A stretch of DNA of 58,160 nt from an uncultured Chlorobiaceae bacterium (GCA_903920215.1 CAIXLG010000053.1:1-58160); one strand, 5' to 3'. Shown: positions 28,335 to 39,292, numbered from the stretch's first letter. Made by a program: numbers and translations. Notes: generated by a model from the sequence alone, not told the origin.

Positions 28335-29252
28335 TTAATAGCCGTAACTTTTCAGCAGGTTGTTTTTCTTTCTCCAATCCGGCCGGACTTTTATAAAGAG
28401 TTCAAGAAATACCGGACGTCCCAGCATCTCCTCTATATCTTTTCTTGCAGTCTGACCAAGTTTTTTCAAAGCAACTCCCTTGTGTCCAATAAGGATCTGC
28501 TTCTGGGTTTCACGCTCAACGATGACCGAGCAGCGGATAAGATCCTTTCTTGTCGGGTCGGCTTCATGCTGCTCCTTGAATTCATCAATGACTACTTCGG
28601 TTGAATAGGGAACTTCACGGCCGTAGAGCAGAAATATCTTTTCACGGATGATTTCACTGACAAAAAACCGCTCTGGAGCGGTACTGAGTGTATCTTCCGG
28701 ATATAAAGGATAATGAAGAGGCAAAAAAGGACGGATAGTTTCGATAAGCTGCGGGAGGTTACTCGATTTCAATGCTGAAACAGAGAGGACTGCAGCCGGA
28801 TTCCATGTGCTTTTGACAATCTCTTCAGCTTCGAGCTGACGGGCGGGGGTTACCAGATCGCATTTATTGAGCACTGCAATAACCCGCTTTCCAGAGGGTT
28901 TCAGCCAGTCATTGAACAGTTCTTCAGCGAATTCCCGGTCAAACAGATCTTTTTTTCCTGAAAAAGGGAGCAGGGCAATAACGATATCAGCATCTTTCAG
29001 GGTAGTTCTGATAATTTCAAGCATGGATTCATGAAGTTGCTGCTGAGGCTTCATGATGCCCGGTGTATCGAGAAAAATTATCTGACAGGTATCGTTGTGA
29101 TATATTCCTGTGATTTTTTTCCTTGTTGTTTGCGGCTTAGGTGTTACAATTGAAAGTTTATAGTCGAGGATCTCGTTGAGCAGGGTCGACTTGCCGGCAT
29201 TTGGCGGGCCTATAATTATTGCGAAACCGCAAGAGAAAGGAGAGGAGTTCAT
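28335..29252 (-). CDS. era: GTPase Era, ribosome assembly factor
   Basis: Era binds the 3' end of 16S rRNA and assists 30S maturation. The 305-residue protein has the P-loop [33 protein letters not shown] and a C-terminal KH domain with [20 protein letters not shown] and the terminal [16 protein letters not shown] choose the ATG at 29252 with GGAGAGGAG upstream; a TTG at 29276 would add eight residues. It reads divergently from mtaB. Confidence 0.96.
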   Translation of the reverse strand: MNSSPFSCGFAIIIGPPNAGKSTLLNEILDYKLSIVTPKPQTTRKKITGIYHNDTCQIIFLDTPGIMKPQQQLHESMLEIIRTTLKDADIVIALLPFSGKKDLFDREFAEELFNDWLKPSGKRVIAVLNKCDLVTPARQLEAEEIVKSTWNPAAVLSVSALKSSNLPQLIETIRPFLPLHYPLYPEDTLSTAPERFFVSEIIREKIFLLYGREVPYSTEVVIDEFKEQHEADPTRKDLIRCSVIVERETQKQILIGHKGVALKKLGQTARKDIEEMLGRPVFLELFIKVRPDWRKKNNLLKSYGY

Positions 29253-29392
29253 ATAACTTTTTATGAGAAAATTCAATCTTCTGAAAAGAGACTATACAAA
29301 ATTACTGTCTTACATGATAAAGAAAAAGGCGGGGAACTCTTTCTATAAAGATTGACGCTTTCGACGTAGTACAATGCAGGAAAAATAGAGAT

Positions 29393-30751
29393 ATGACCGA
29401 TCATATACATAAGCGGGTTGCTGCAGTAACCCTTGGGTGTAAACTGAATTATGCTGAAACCTCTTCTATTCTTGATGATTTATGTCAACAGGGGTGGGAG
29501 TTGCGGTCAATAGAAGAGGGAGCTGATCTTATTATTGTGCATACCTGTGCAGTAACAAAACAGGCTGAAAAGAAAAGCCGTCAGAAAATCAGGGGAATCA
29601 TAAGAAAAAATCCTGCAAGCCGGATTGCAGTTATTGGATGTTATTCACAGTTGAATCCGGAAGTTCTTGCTTCAATTGAGGGTGTAGACGCCATTCTTGG
29701 CAGCAACGATAAATTCAATATTCAATCTTACAACGATATCAGTTCAGGAACGATTGTCTCTCCTTTTGTCAAGGTCTCTCAGGCCGATACTTTTCGTGAG
29801 GTCTATCCAGGATATTCTTTACCGGCGGCGGAGAGTTCTGACCGGACCCGTGCGTTTTTAAAAATACAGGATGGCTGCGACTATGGTTGCGCATATTGCA
29901 CGATTCCGATAGCAAGGGGAGGGTCGCGATCGCTTCCTGTGGCTCGAATTGTTGAGCGGGCCCACATCATGGCTTCATCAGGATATCGGGAAATTGTTCT
30001 GACCGGAGTTAATATAGGCGATTATCGTTATGAGGGGAAGGTGCTTGGTGATCTCCTGCTGAAGCTTGAGGATGTCAACGTCAGCCGTATCCGTATCAGT
30101 TCGATAGAGCCGGACTGTATTGATGATGAGTTGATTTCTCTTGTTGCAGGATCAGAAAAAATAGTTCCTCATTTTCATATTCCTCTCCAGAGCGGATCGG
30201 ACAATGTTCTCAAGGCAATGCGCCGCCGTTATGATACTGCCATGTACAGTTCACGGGTGAAAAATGCAGTCGAACGAATTGCCGATTGTGCCATCGGAAC
30301 AGATGTGATCGTTGGCTATCCGGGAGAAACCGTGGATGATTTTTGGCAGATGTATCGTTTCCTTGAGGAACTCCCTCTGGCATATCTTCATGTATTCAGC
30401 TGTTCCGTAAGGCCAGGTACCCCTCTTGCCCGGCAAGTGGCTAGCCATGAGCGAACCCCGGTTGAGTCGGGTGAGATTGCAAGGCGTTATGCAGCACTGA
30501 TAGAACTTGGCCGTCAAAAGGAGTATCAGTTTAAAGAGCGCTATACAGGGAAAGAGTGCATGGTGCTTTTTGAGGCGAGCAGGCCGGTAACAAAAGGGAT
30601 AGCGCAATGCAGCGGTTACACGCCGAACTATCTTCGTGTGCTGGTTGAGACCGATCAGGGTGTTCAGCAAACTCTGACAGGAAATGAATTGCCGGTGTTC
30701 ATTGAGTCGTTAGGAGATGATTTGAATTTAAAAGGGAGAGTGCTATCTTGA
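29393..30751 (+). CDS. mtaB: tRNA N6-threonylcarbamoyladenosine methylthiotransferase MtaB-type
   Basis: This radical-SAM enzyme adds a methylthio group to t6A37 of tRNAs that read ANN codons. The 452-residue protein has an N-terminal UPF0004 domain with cluster cysteines (TLGCKLNYAE, VHTCAVTKQAE, VIGCYSQL), the radical-SAM motif CDYGCAYC at about residues 163-170, and a C-terminal TRAM domain from about residue 385. The TLGCKLN opening and QDGCDYGCAYC favour MtaB over MiaB or RimO. It precedes apt by about 50 bp and may share its transcript. Confidence 0.92.
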   Translation: MTDHIHKRVAAVTLGCKLNYAETSSILDDLCQQGWELRSIEEGADLIIVHTCAVTKQAEKKSRQKIRGIIRKNPASRIAVIGCYSQLNPEVLASIEGVDAILGSNDKFNIQSYNDISSGTIVSPFVKVSQADTFREVYPGYSLPAAESSDRTRAFLKIQDGCDYGCAYCTIPIARGGSRSLPVARIVERAHIMASSGYREIVLTGVNIGDYRYEGKVLGDLLLKLEDVNVSRIRISSIEPDCIDDELISLVAGSEKIVPHFHIPLQSGSDNVLKAMRRRYDTAMYSSRVKNAVERIADCAIGTDVIVGYPGETVDDFWQMYRFLEELPLAYLHVFSCSVRPGTPLARQVASHERTPVESGEIARRYAALIELGRQKEYQFKERYTGKECMVLFEASRPVTKGIAQCSGYTPNYLRVLVETDQGVQQTLTGNELPVFIESLGDDLNLKGRVLS

Positions 30752-30799
30752 TTTCCAGTAATCTGTTCTACCGCACCATCAACTAAATTATTGTCATCC

Positions 30800-31333
30800 A
30801 TGCCTATTAAATCCCGTATCCGTTCGATTCCAGACTATCCTAAAAAAGGGATCCTCTTTCGTGATATTACCACCCTTATCAAGGATCCGGTAGGTTTCAG
30901 GCTGGTAATTGACAATCTGACGCAGCACTACCTGCTTCAAGGTCTCGATTTTGATGTTATTGTCGGTATAGAGGCCCGAGGATTTATCATCGGCGGCGCC
31001 TTGGCTTACACGCTTGGCAAAGGCTTTGTTCCAGTTAGAAAACCAGGCAAACTGCCTGCTGATGTAGTGTCACAGGAGTACGAGCTTGAGTATGGTACAG
31101 ATAAAATTGAGATCCATGTCGATGCACTTGTTGCGGGCCAGAAGGTTCTTCTTGTTGACGATCTTCTCGCTACCGGCGGAACTGCTCTTGCCGCGGCGGC
31201 ATTGGTAGAAAAGGTCGGCGGCATTGTTTCTGAAATGGCGTTTATCGTTAACCTGCCTGACATTGGTGGAGAACAAAAAATTCGTGATAAAGGGTACAGC
31301 GTTTTCTCTCTTACTGACTTTGAAGGGGAGTAG
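30800..31333 (+). CDS. apt: Adenine phosphoribosyltransferase
   Basis: Apt salvages adenine to AMP using PRPP. The 177-residue protein shows RIRSIPDYPKKGILFRDIT, VGIEARGFIIGGALAY, PVRKPGKLPADV and the PRPP loop VLLVDDLLATGGTALAAA. I take the ATG at 30800 (MPIKSRIR); a TTG three codons earlier is possible but unneeded. A GC-rich hairpin after the gene (31376-31401) probably ends the mtaB-apt transcript. Confidence 0.96.
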   Translation: MPIKSRIRSIPDYPKKGILFRDITTLIKDPVGFRLVIDNLTQHYLLQGLDFDVIVGIEARGFIIGGALAYTLGKGFVPVRKPGKLPADVVSQEYELEYGTDKIEIHVDALVAGQKVLLVDDLLATGGTALAAAALVEKVGGIVSEMAFIVNLPDIGGEQKIRDKGYSVFSLTDFEGE

Positions 31334-31375
31334 GAAAGAAACATGAGTATGCGGCTGATTGCAGCAACTTGTAAC

Positions 31376-31401
31376 GAACCGGCAGCGATGGCTGCCGGTT
31401 C
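31376..31401 (+). terminator. Terminator-like hairpin after apt
   Basis: GAACCGGCAGC and GCTGCCGGTTC form a perfect 11-bp stem around GATG, followed by ATTTTC. The T-run is short, so it may be a weak or Rho-assisted terminator. It lies between apt and the convergent HU/IHF gene. Confidence 0.75.
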
Positions 31402-31492
31402 ATTTTCAAAGCCTCAGGTCTTTCTTCTTATCCCGTTTTCTTTTTTGATAGAGAGGCTCTTCTTTACATGAGTAAAGAAGCAATGAAGGGTT

Positions 31493-31801
31493 CTATTGTT
31501 CACCGGGTTTCAGACTTTCACTTACGGCGAGCTTGAACTCTTTTGAAATTTTAAACGTCGGTACGTTTTTAGGATCGACCATAACTTTCTCTCCCGTTCT
31601 CGGGTTTCTTGCCTGACGCAGATTTTTGTACCTGATATTGAATGAGCCGAAACCTCTTATTTCAATTCTTTTTCCTGCTTTCAGAGAGTCAATGATACTC
31701 TCAAACAAGCTGTCAACTATAGATTCTGTTTCATTCTTTGTCAAGCCTGTTTTGTGGGCAATTACATTGACCAGGTCTGCTTTTGTCGTTGTGTTTCCCA
31801 T
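31493..31801 (-). CDS. HU/IHF family nucleoid protein
   Basis: This 102-residue DNA-bending protein shows KADLVNVIAHKTGLTKNET, IEIRGFGSFNIRYK and ARNPRTGEKVMVDPKNVPTFKISKEFK, the standard beta-arm and dimer core. Such proteins shape the chromosome and assist recombination and replication. The motif order fits IHF-alpha or HU about equally; the extended N-terminus (MGNTTTKAD) and the arm sequence lean to IHF-like. The gene name is therefore left open. Confidence 0.93.
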   Translation of the reverse strand: MGNTTTKADLVNVIAHKTGLTKNETESIVDSLFESIIDSLKAGKRIEIRGFGSFNIRYKNLRQARNPRTGEKVMVDPKNVPTFKISKEFKLAVSESLKPGEQ

Positions 31802-31901
31802 GGTTCCATAAAGCTTAGGTTATTGTAGGACTTATATTTAGTTAAACCACAAATGAAAAGCAACAATTCCTATAAAATCGGCAAAAGCTCCGTTAATCCC
31901 A

Positions 31902-33887
31902 TTATGAAATTGCCAGGCCGGGAAGAGGCTGCTCGTAACCTATAATCGCTTTTATTTCGTTTGCATTGAGTGACTCCTTTTCAATAAGCACTCCCGCAAG
32001 CCGGTGCAGAATCGAACTTTTTTCGTTGAGAATTCTTTTAGCATTCTCCATGCAGGTCATAATAATATTTCGGACCTCGATATCAATCTGAAGGGCTGTT
32101 TCCTCGCTGTACTCGCGTATATGGGAGTAATCTTTTCCCAGAAAAACCTCCTTGTGGCTGTCTCCGTAATTGATCGGGCCGAGAGTTTCGCTCATTCCCC
32201 ATTGCCGCACCATTCTGCGGGCAATATCTGTAGCTTTTTCTATATCGTTCGCAGCGCCTGTACTGGTTTCATGAAATATAATATCTTCTGCAACCCTGCC
32301 GCCAAGCGCATAGGTAATCATTGCCAGCAGGTACTCCTTGTTATGCGTGTAGCGGTCTTCGAGAGGGAGGTATGCCGTAAGACCCAGACTTCTGCCTCTC
32401 GGGATAATCGTAACCTTATGGATCGGATCCGATCCCTTTGTATATGTTGAGACCAGCACATGACCAGCTTCGTGATAGGCTGTCAGTTTTTTCTGCTCAT
32501 CAGAAATAAACATGCTTCTTCTCTCCGGGCCCATAAGGATTTTATCGCGAGCCTGCTCGAAATTATCAGCAGTAATAAGCGGCTGATCGGTGCGAGCGGC
32601 CAGAAGTGCTGCTTCATTGACCAGGTTCGCAAGGTCGGCACCTGAAAATCCCGGAGAGCTTTTTGCAAGAATGTTTATATCGACATTTTCTGCAAGGGGA
32701 GTATTCCGTGTATGAATTTTTAAAATAGCTTCACGTCCCCGTATATCAGGTTTGTCGATTGTGATCTGTCGATCAAACCTGCCCGGTCTGAGCAGTGCGG
32801 TATCAAGCACATCAGGGCGATTTGTTGCTGCAATAAGGATAACATTCTCGCTTGTTGTAAAACCATCCATCTCCACAAGAAGCTGGTTCAAGGTCTGCTC
32901 CCGTTCATCATGCCCTCCGCCAAGGCCCGCTCCCCGACTGCGGCCAACCGCATCAATTTCATCAATAAAAACAATGCAAGGTGAATTTTTCTTTGCCTGC
33001 TCAAACAGATCCCTTACTCTTGCTGCTCCAACGCCAACAAACATCTCAACGAAATCAGCCCCGGATATTGAGAAAAAAGGAACTTTGGCTTCGCCTGCAA
33101 TAGCTTTCGCCAGAAGAGTTTTACCAGTACCGGGAGGGCCGAGAAGCAGAACCCCTTTAGGGATTTTTCCACCGATTTTCTGGAATTTTTCAGGATTAGT
33201 CAGGAATTCGACAGTTTCCTGCAGTTCTTCAATCGCCTCATCAACGCCTGCGACATCCTTAAAGGTTGTTTTAACCTCAAATTCACTGACAAGCTTTGCA
33301 CGGCTTTTGCTGAAGCTGAAAATATTTTTTGCCTGCCCGCTGTTTTGACCATTCATTCGCCTGAAAAGAAAAAAATAAATAATCCCGAAAATAATCCAGG
33401 GGGCGAACAGTACTAAAAAGGTATTAAAAGGGCTGGTGCCCTCCTCAACTTTGATACGGATTCCTTTTTCTGCAAGGATGTCAGCCTGCTCCAGGCTGAA
33501 TGACGGGATTCTGACCGCAAACTTGTCAGACTGAAGGCTGGTATTGTTGATCAGAGCGAGCGGAGTAACAGTTTTAAGTTTTCCATTCAGAATGGCTGAT
33601 TTATCCTCAAATGTCTTAACCGTTATTTCAGTAACAAGAGTTTGGGAAAGAAGCGATTTATAATCGTTATAGCTTATTTCCGGGTTGCCGGGAGTTGCAA
33701 AAAAACGTTGAAAAACAAAAAGCATCAACAGGGCAACCATCATAAAAAAAATGAACCGGGGAAATTTCGCCTGCGGGCGTTCTCCTGTTCCCTGAAACCA
33801 TCCACCCTTTTCTTCATCGTCTTTCACCGGCTTGAATATATTTCGGGAACTATCTTTCCCTGGCTTTTTGAAGGGATTTTCAGGCAT
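31902..33887 (-). CDS. ftsH: ATP-dependent zinc metalloprotease FtsH
   Basis: FtsH pulls damaged or short-lived membrane and soluble proteins into its protease chamber. The protein (about 661 residues from the ATG at 33887) has two N-terminal membrane helices ([19 protein letters not shown] and [20 protein letters not shown]) flanking a small periplasmic domain, an AAA+ domain (Walker [12 protein letters not shown] near residue 250, Walker [16 protein letters not shown] region [19 protein letters not shown]) and the zinc site HEAGH near residue 470. The frame runs open to 34010, but the extra 41 residues are outside the normal family length. It reads divergently from gltX. Confidence 0.96.
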   Translation of the reverse strand: MPENPFKKPGKDSSRNIFKPVKDDEEKGGWFQGTGERPQAKFPRFIFFMMVALLMLFVFQRFFATPGNPEISYNDYKSLLSQTLVTEITVKTFEDKSAILNGKLKTVTPLALINNTSLQSDKFAVRIPSFSLEQADILAEKGIRIKVEEGTSPFNTFLVLFAPWIIFGIIYFFLFRRMNGQNSGQAKNIFSFSKSRAKLVSEFEVKTTFKDVAGVDEAIEELQETVEFLTNPEKFQKIGGKIPKGVLLLGPPGTGKTLLAKAIAGEAKVPFFSISGADFVEMFVGVGAARVRDLFEQAKKNSPCIVFIDEIDAVGRSRGAGLGGGHDEREQTLNQLLVEMDGFTTSENVILIAATNRPDVLDTALLRPGRFDRQITIDKPDIRGREAILKIHTRNTPLAENVDINILAKSSPGFSGADLANLVNEAALLAARTDQPLITADNFEQARDKILMGPERRSMFISDEQKKLTAYHEAGHVLVSTYTKGSDPIHKVTIIPRGRSLGLTAYLPLEDRYTHNKEYLLAMITYALGGRVAEDIIFHETSTGAANDIEKATDIARRMVRQWGMSETLGPINYGDSHKEVFLGKDYSHIREYSEETALQIDIEVRNIIMTCMENAKRILNEKSSILHRLAGVLIEKESLNANEIKAIIGYEQPLPGLAIS

Positions 33888-34134
33888 AACATCTCTTGAG
33901 TGGTGACGTAAAATGTAACTTACTACATTTAAAGTAATTAAAAGTAGAACTGCAATCGAAAACAAAAAGTTTATGTGCGATGGGATGATGGAGCAGAAAG
34001 TTATATCCATTATTCCTGCGGGCTCAAGATTTTCTGGTTAAACTGTTATCTTGTGTATCCAAAAGCGGTGAGTTTTTCTTAAATTCATTGCACTTGCAAT
34101 AGTTCTGTGTCAATAATAAAGTACAACGCTCATT

Positions 34135-35643
34135 ATGGTTGGTAAAAGGGTTAGAACCAGGTTTGCACCTTCTCCAACAGGATATTTACACGTAGGCGGG
34201 CTGAGAACCGCACTGTATAACTACCTGTTCGCAAAGAAAATGAATGGAGTTTTCGTTATACGTATTGAAGATACCGATCAAACCAGGAAAGTAGAGGGAG
34301 CGCAGAAAGATCTTATCAAAACCCTTGAATGGGCAGGAATCATTGCTGATGAAAGTCCGGAACATGGAGGTGATTTCGGGCCCTATGTTCAGTCTGAACG
34401 GCTTGACATCTATGCCAGATATTGCCAGCAGCTGCTTGACGATAATCACGCCTACTACTGCTTTGCAACCCATGAAGAGCTGGAAGAAAACCGGCAGCTT
34501 CAGATAAAGCAGGGACTGCAGCCGAAATACAACCGCAAATGGCTTCCTGAAGAGATGGGTGGTTCCATGCCACCCGGTCAGATCAAAAAAAAGCTGGATG
34601 AGGGATCGCCCTATGTCATCCGCATGAAAGTGCCCGATTATGTTTCTGTCTGGTTTGAAGATATTATCAGGGGCCCTGTAGAGTTTGATTCTGCGACAAT
34701 TGACGACCAGGTGCTGATGAAATCCGATGGGTTTCCAACCTATCATTTTGCCAGTGTTATTGACGACCATCTGATGGAGTTTACCCATATTATCAGAGGT
34801 GAAGAGTGGCTTCCCTCAATGCCGAAGCATCTTCTTCTCTACGAATTTTTTGGTTGGGAACCTCCCAAGGTTGCCCATCTTCCGCTTCTGCTTAATGCTG
34901 ATCGCTCCAAACTCAGCAAAAGGCAGGGTGACGTTGCCGTTGAGGATTATGTCCGGAAGGGATACAGTTGTGATGCTATTGTGAATTTTGTGGCCATGCT
35001 GGGCTGGAATGAAGGTGAAGGCAGCGAGCAGGAGGTTTACAGTATGCAGCAGCTTGTCGACAAGTTTTCACTCGAAAGGGTCGGAAAAGCCGGCGCGGTT
35101 TTTAATGTTGACAAGCTCAACTGGCTTGAAAAACAATATATAAAGAACCGTCCTCCTGAGAAAATTATTGATGTCATCAAGCCGATTCTTCTGGGTGAAC
35201 TTGAAAAGAAAGAGCCGTTGATGCCACGTGAGGTTATTACATCGGACGCATATCTTGGCCAGGTTATTGATCTTATGAAGGAACGCGTTGGATTTGAGCA
35301 TGAATTTGTGACCTTTTCGTCATATTTCTTTTTCGAGCCTGCATCCTATGATGAAGAAGCTGTTCAAAAGCGCTGGGCGGCTGATACCAATGCTCTTCTT
35401 CGTGAGTTCAGTGCAGTGCTCGACTCTCTTGAGGAGTTCAGTGCTGAAAATATTGAGGCCAGTCTTAAAGAGTTTGTTGCTCCCAAAGGGCTTAAGGCAG
35501 CCTATCTTATCCATCCGCTGAGAATACTGACTTCAGGAGTAAGTTTCGGCCCAAGTCTTTATCATATGCTTGAGGTGCTGGGTAAGGAGACCGTGCTCAG
35601 GCGTATACAGAAAGGTATTGAAACAATCACTGTTCCGGCTTGA
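34135..35643 (+). CDS. gltX: Glutamyl-tRNA synthetase
   Basis: GltX charges tRNA-Glu, which also feeds tetrapyrrole synthesis by the C5 route needed for bacteriochlorophyll. The 502-residue class I synthetase has the HIGH-type motif [19 protein letters not shown] near residue 10, [29 protein letters not shown] and the KMSKS-type SKLSKRQGD near residue 259. An anticodon-binding domain fills the C-terminus. A terminator follows at 35661-35690 and the tRNA-Phe gene comes next. Whether it is discriminating or non-discriminating cannot be told by eye. Confidence 0.97.
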   Translation: MVGKRVRTRFAPSPTGYLHVGGLRTALYNYLFAKKMNGVFVIRIEDTDQTRKVEGAQKDLIKTLEWAGIIADESPEHGGDFGPYVQSERLDIYARYCQQLLDDNHAYYCFATHEELEENRQLQIKQGLQPKYNRKWLPEEMGGSMPPGQIKKKLDEGSPYVIRMKVPDYVSVWFEDIIRGPVEFDSATIDDQVLMKSDGFPTYHFASVIDDHLMEFTHIIRGEEWLPSMPKHLLLYEFFGWEPPKVAHLPLLLNADRSKLSKRQGDVAVEDYVRKGYSCDAIVNFVAMLGWNEGEGSEQEVYSMQQLVDKFSLERVGKAGAVFNVDKLNWLEKQYIKNRPPEKIIDVIKPILLGELEKKEPLMPREVITSDAYLGQVIDLMKERVGFEHEFVTFSSYFFFEPASYDEEAVQKRWAADTNALLREFSAVLDSLEEFSAENIEASLKEFVAPKGLKAAYLIHPLRILTSGVSFGPSLYHMLEVLGKETVLRRIQKGIETITVPA

Positions 35644-35660
35644 CCGGGGAACATGATTAC

Positions 35661-35690
35661 GGTAAGCACAAAAGTGCTTACCCCTGTTTT
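35661..35690 (+). terminator. Intrinsic terminator after gltX
   Basis: GGTAAGCAC and GTGCTTACC form a perfect 9-bp stem around AAAA, followed by CCTGTTTTT and further T-rich sequence. It separates gltX from the tRNA gene. Confidence 0.88.
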
Positions 35691-35747
35691 TGGTTTTTTT
35701 CCTTTTGAAAAAAGAAGATTTATTCCTATACTTTGCCTCACGAAAAA

Positions 35748-35820
35748 GGACAGGTAGCTCAGTTGGTAGAGCAAAGGACTGAAAATCCTTGTGTCGGGGG
35801 TTCGATTCCCTCTCTGTCCA
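35748..35820 (+). tRNA. tRNA-Phe (anticodon GAA)
   Basis: A 73-base cloverleaf fits well. The acceptor stem GGACAGG pairs with TCTGTCC, the D arm contains AGCTCAGTTGGTAGAGC, the anticodon arm is AGGACTGAAAATCCT with GAA at 35781-35783, and the T loop is GGTTCGATTCC. The discriminator is A and the 3' CCA is not encoded. Confidence 0.97.
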
Positions 35821-35969
35821 CACCCGGTAACGGCTGTTTCCTCGAAGTTGCCCCGGACAATACAATGCATGTCCACTCTTTTATTCCTGCTTTCCATTTT
35901 TCAAAGGTATCACATGTCATGCAAAGCATCGAGCACTGCTTCCGTGTTGGAACATAACCCAATGCAGGC

Positions 35970-37100
35970 ATGAATATTACGACTGAGCGTGATCAGGAAG
36001 TCTGGCATGATTTACAGCAGGCGGGAGCATATGAGTGGTGGTATTTCGATGCTGAAGACAAGCTCAGCGGTTTTTCTTTTGTAATTATCTGGTTTTCAGG
36101 GTTTCCATTTTCCCCATACTACACCAATCATTATGAACAATGGAAAAATCGAATAACCCCAGAAGCTCCTCTGCCATCCAATTACTCAGGGTTTAGTTTC
36201 CAGTTGTACGAAAACGGTTGTGAGATCGTTAATTTTATAAAAGAGGGAAGTAATGGACTTTTCGAAAGCACTCGATCTGATATCGGCGTAAGGTTTGAAA
36301 AAAACCGCTTTACGTACGACGTCGTCAAAGACGAGTATGCTCTTGCTATCGATTTTGCCTTTCCTGCCCGTCAAAAAGCTGTAAAAGCAACTTTTTTGTT
36401 TTCCTCCTGCCGCAGGATTGTCTACGAAAAAAAGGATGAAAACAATGCAGGCAGAGTTCCCCTTCACCAGTGGCTGTTAAGTGTGCCGAAGGCTGCTGTT
36501 GAAGGTATGATTGACATTATTGATCAAAACAGCGGTGCTGTTCGACACATTCCTGTCAGCGCGACTGGATATCATGACCATAATGTGGGAGCTTTGCCGA
36601 TGCAGGAGTATCTTGCCCGCTGGTATTGGGGCAGGGCTTTTTCAGAGCAGGTCGACCTGATTTATTATGTGACGTTTTTTAACAACAACGCCTTTCAACC
36701 CCTTGTTCTGCTGCTTCTGCACGACAATATGAGTGATAAAGTGACTGTGCTGGACAAGGTGCATTTCATGGAACGCAATTTCAGACGAGGCTTTTTTTCG
36801 CCGCTCCACAGCAGGGATCTTGAGTTGCAGTATGAGAATATTTGTTTGAAGGTTCATCACAACAAGGTGCTGGATTCAGGGCCATTCTATCTTCGGTTTG
36901 CATCCGGTATGTCATTGCAGATAGACGGAAAGCAAATAGAGGGTATCACGGGTATATCAGAATTTCTCAATCCAGAGCGCCTGCAGTCAAGAATCATGAG
37001 GGTTTTTACCCGAAGCCGTATATGGCGCGACGGCAAGTCATCCACAATGTATGACAGCTATAATAATATTAAAAGTTCTCTGGATTGGATTAATCGTTAA
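35970..37100 (+). CDS. crtC: Carotenoid 1,2-hydratase (hydroxyneurosporene synthase family)
   Basis: CrtC adds water across the terminal 1,2 double bond of acyclic or monocyclic carotenoids; in green sulfur bacteria this makes the hydroxylated forms of chlorobactene-type pigments. The 376-residue protein carries the family marks AYEWWYFDAEDKLSGFSFVI at the N-terminus, GYHDHNVGALPM near residue 197 and RWYWGRAF shortly after. The gene sits directly before petC-petB, an arrangement I recall from Chlorobaculum tepidum. The next gene is 173 bp away, so separate promoters are possible. Confidence 0.88.
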   Translation: MNITTERDQEVWHDLQQAGAYEWWYFDAEDKLSGFSFVIIWFSGFPFSPYYTNHYEQWKNRITPEAPLPSNYSGFSFQLYENGCEIVNFIKEGSNGLFESTRSDIGVRFEKNRFTYDVVKDEYALAIDFAFPARQKAVKATFLFSSCRRIVYEKKDENNAGRVPLHQWLLSVPKAAVEGMIDIIDQNSGAVRHIPVSATGYHDHNVGALPMQEYLARWYWGRAFSEQVDLIYYVTFFNNNAFQPLVLLLLHDNMSDKVTVLDKVHFMERNFRRGFFSPLHSRDLELQYENICLKVHHNKVLDSGPFYLRFASGMSLQIDGKQIEGITGISEFLNPERLQSRIMRVFTRSRIWRDGKSSTMYDSYNNIKSSLDWINR

Positions 37101-37273
37101 AAAAAATATAAATTGCACAGTTTGTTTAGGCTATGCTGCATTGCTTTCGTAATGGTTGACCTTCAGGAAAAGAATCAGGCATAGCTGAAAGAGAGTGGCT
37201 GTCGTTGAACCGCCGGGAGGTACTTGCATTATTGATTTGATAACAAAAAGTTTTAAAAAGGAGATAGATCGTA

Positions 37274-37819
37274 ATGGCACAACAAGGTAATTTCAAGAGT
37301 CCGTCAAGGTTGGGCGCACTTGGAGCAGGTGCACCAGTCTCTTCATCCGGTTCCGTTCCCGGCGGTAAGCCACGGGAGGAGGGCCTTAAAGGAGTTGATT
37401 TCGAGCGCCGCAGTTTTCTCGGAAAAATTGTAGGAGGTATTGGCGCTGCTGTAGCCATATCTACACTTTATCCTGTCGTCAAGTACATTATTCCTCCAAC
37501 AGAGACTGCTACAAGCGTCAAGGAACTGGTTGTGGGAAAAGCATCTGAAGTTCCCCTGAAAGGCTTCAAGATTTTTCAGTTCAACAAGGACAAAATTCTT
37601 GTTGTCAACGACAACGGCAAGCTTACAGCATGCAGTGCAGTCTGTACCCATCTTGGTTGCCTTGTACACTGGGATAATGCCCAGAATCTTATCGCCTGCC
37701 CCTGCCATGGAGCAAAGTACAAGCAGACCGGAGAAATCATTTCCGGCCCGCAGCCTTTACCTTTAGCCGCTTTCAAAGTAAGGGTTGAAGGGGAAAATCT
37801 TATTATCGCAAAAGCTTAA
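37274..37819 (+). CDS. petC: Rieske iron-sulfur protein of the cytochrome bc complex
   Basis: This 181-residue protein takes electrons from menaquinol at the Qo site and passes them toward periplasmic cytochromes. A basic N-terminus (RRSFLGKIVGGIGAAVAIS, twin-arginine-like with Arg38-Arg39) leads into one membrane helix. The cluster-binding boxes CTHLGCLVHW and CPCHGAKYKQTG hold two Cys and two His. AAGGAG precedes the ATG. It is followed by petB after 35 bp. A Gly/Ala/Pro/Ser-rich first 30 residues is unusual and is echoed in PetB. Confidence 0.96.
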   Translation: MAQQGNFKSPSRLGALGAGAPVSSSGSVPGGKPREEGLKGVDFERRSFLGKIVGGIGAAVAISTLYPVVKYIIPPTETATSVKELVVGKASEVPLKGFKIFQFNKDKILVVNDNGKLTACSAVCTHLGCLVHWDNAQNLIACPCHGAKYKQTGEIISGPQPLPLAAFKVRVEGENLIIAKA

Positions 37820-37854
37820 CCTTTAATTCTTGAAAACCAAGGGAGTCAGGAAAG

Positions 37855-39123
37855 ATGGCTGAAAACAACAAGAACGCTTCGGCAGGAAATATTCCCGCCA
37901 AGCCGAAACCCGCTGCTCCGGGTGCCGCCAAGCCGGCAACTCCGGGTGCTGCAAAACCAACAACCCCACCACCTTCTGCTGCAAAACCGGCAGTATCGCA
38001 AAGTGGTGTTTTTAAACCACCGGTAGACCGTCCGGATTCGAATCCTTACAAGGATTCCCGCTTAGGTCCTCTCGGTGCCTGGTTCCAGGAACGCTTCTAT
38101 GCAGTGATTCCGATAATCGATTACCTGAAGAAAAAAGAAGTTCCAAAACACCGCCTCTCTTTCTGGTATTACTTTGGCGGTCTTGCACTCTTCTTCTTCA
38201 TTATCCAGATTGTGACCGGCTTACTGCTTCTACAGTATTACAAGCCTACCGAAGCAGCTGCATTTGCTTCATTTGTCTTTATCCAGAAAGTGGTCCCTTT
38301 TGGCTGGCTTATTCGCCAGATCCATGCATGGTCGGCCAACCTTATGGCGATGATGGCATTTATTCACATGTTCAGCACCTTCTTTATGAAGTCGTACCGC
38401 AAACCCCGTGAGCTTATGTGGGTGAGTGGATTTGTACTTCTTGTGCTGACCCTCGGTTTTGGATTTACCGGATATCTTCTTCCCTGGAACGAACTGGCAT
38501 TCTTTGCTACCCAGGTCGGTACCGAAACTCCAAAAGTTCTTCCCGGTGGTGCATTGCTTGTCAGTCTTCTTCGTGGTGGTGAAGACGTCAGTGGTGAAAC
38601 ACTTACCCGTATGTTCTCATTGCACGTTGTTTTGCTTCCAGGTCTTATCCTGCTGTTGCTTTCACTCCATCTGACTCTTGTTCAGATCCTGGGTACATCA
38701 GCACCGATTGGCTACAAGGAATCCGGCATGATCAAAGGGTACGAAAAGTTCTTCCCGACCTTTCTTGCTAAAGACGGCATCGGCTGGATTATCGGTTTTG
38801 TCCTGCTTGTTTATCTTGCAGCTGTATACCCATGGGGAATAGGCGTTAAAGCCAATGCGCTTTCACCTGCACCTGTCGGCATCAAGCCTGAATGGTATTT
38901 CTGGGCAGAGTTCCAGATGCTGAAAGATCTCAAGTTTGAAGGTGGCGAACTTGTCGCTATTATCCTTTTGACTATCGGCGGACTTGTATGGGCAGTGGTA
39001 CCGTTCCTTGATCGCAAGGCTTCACAGGAACAGAAAAGTCCAATCTTTACCTTGTTAGGTCTTGGTGTTCTCGCCTTCCTGCTCATTAACACCTATCGTG
39101 TTTTTGCAGAGTATGGCTGGTAA
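37855..39123 (+). CDS. petB: Cytochrome b of the Rieske/cytochrome b complex
   Basis: The 422-residue protein is the quinone-oxidising core, with both the b6-like and subunit-IV-like parts in one chain. Heme ligands are His pairs in [19 protein letters not shown] (13 residues between) and [20 protein letters not shown] (14 between, the b6-type spacing). The Qo motif PEWY is present in [11 protein letters not shown]. About 60 N-terminal residues form an Ala/Pro/Lys-rich repeat ([15 protein letters not shown]). No cytochrome c1 or f gene follows, as known for green sulfur bacteria. A perfect hairpin terminator follows. Confidence 0.96.
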   Translation: MAENNKNASAGNIPAKPKPAAPGAAKPATPGAAKPTTPPPSAAKPAVSQSGVFKPPVDRPDSNPYKDSRLGPLGAWFQERFYAVIPIIDYLKKKEVPKHRLSFWYYFGGLALFFFIIQIVTGLLLLQYYKPTEAAAFASFVFIQKVVPFGWLIRQIHAWSANLMAMMAFIHMFSTFFMKSYRKPRELMWVSGFVLLVLTLGFGFTGYLLPWNELAFFATQVGTETPKVLPGGALLVSLLRGGEDVSGETLTRMFSLHVVLLPGLILLLLSLHLTLVQILGTSAPIGYKESGMIKGYEKFFPTFLAKDGIGWIIGFVLLVYLAAVYPWGIGVKANALSPAPVGIKPEWYFWAEFQMLKDLKFEGGELVAIILLTIGGLVWAVVPFLDRKASQEQKSPIFTLLGLGVLAFLLINTYRVFAEYGW

Positions 39124-39142
39124 CTGAAACAGTTGTTTCAAC

Positions 39143-39177
39143 AATTCAAAAGCCCGGTTCATCCGGGCTTTTGAATT
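39143..39177. terminator. Bidirectional terminator after petB
   Basis: AATTCAAAAGCCCGG and CCGGGCTTTTGAATT form a perfect 15-bp inverted repeat around TTCAT. It ends the pet operon and, in the other direction, can stop transcripts from the yafQ operon. Confidence 0.92.
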
Positions 39178-39292
39178 GTATAGTATGGCAACAGAGAAGA
39201 CAGCACTTTGAATTTAAGCGTAAAACTTTAGCGGCTGCCAGGTATTGGAGATTGGGGAAGAGGGTTTGCTCAGATCAATGACGATCTGATCG

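Noticed and set aside
33888-34010. A 41-residue hydrophobic N-terminal extension of FtsH
   Set aside because: FtsH normally begins just before its first membrane helix, and the ATG at 33887 gives normal family length. The extension overlaps the divergent promoter region of gltX.
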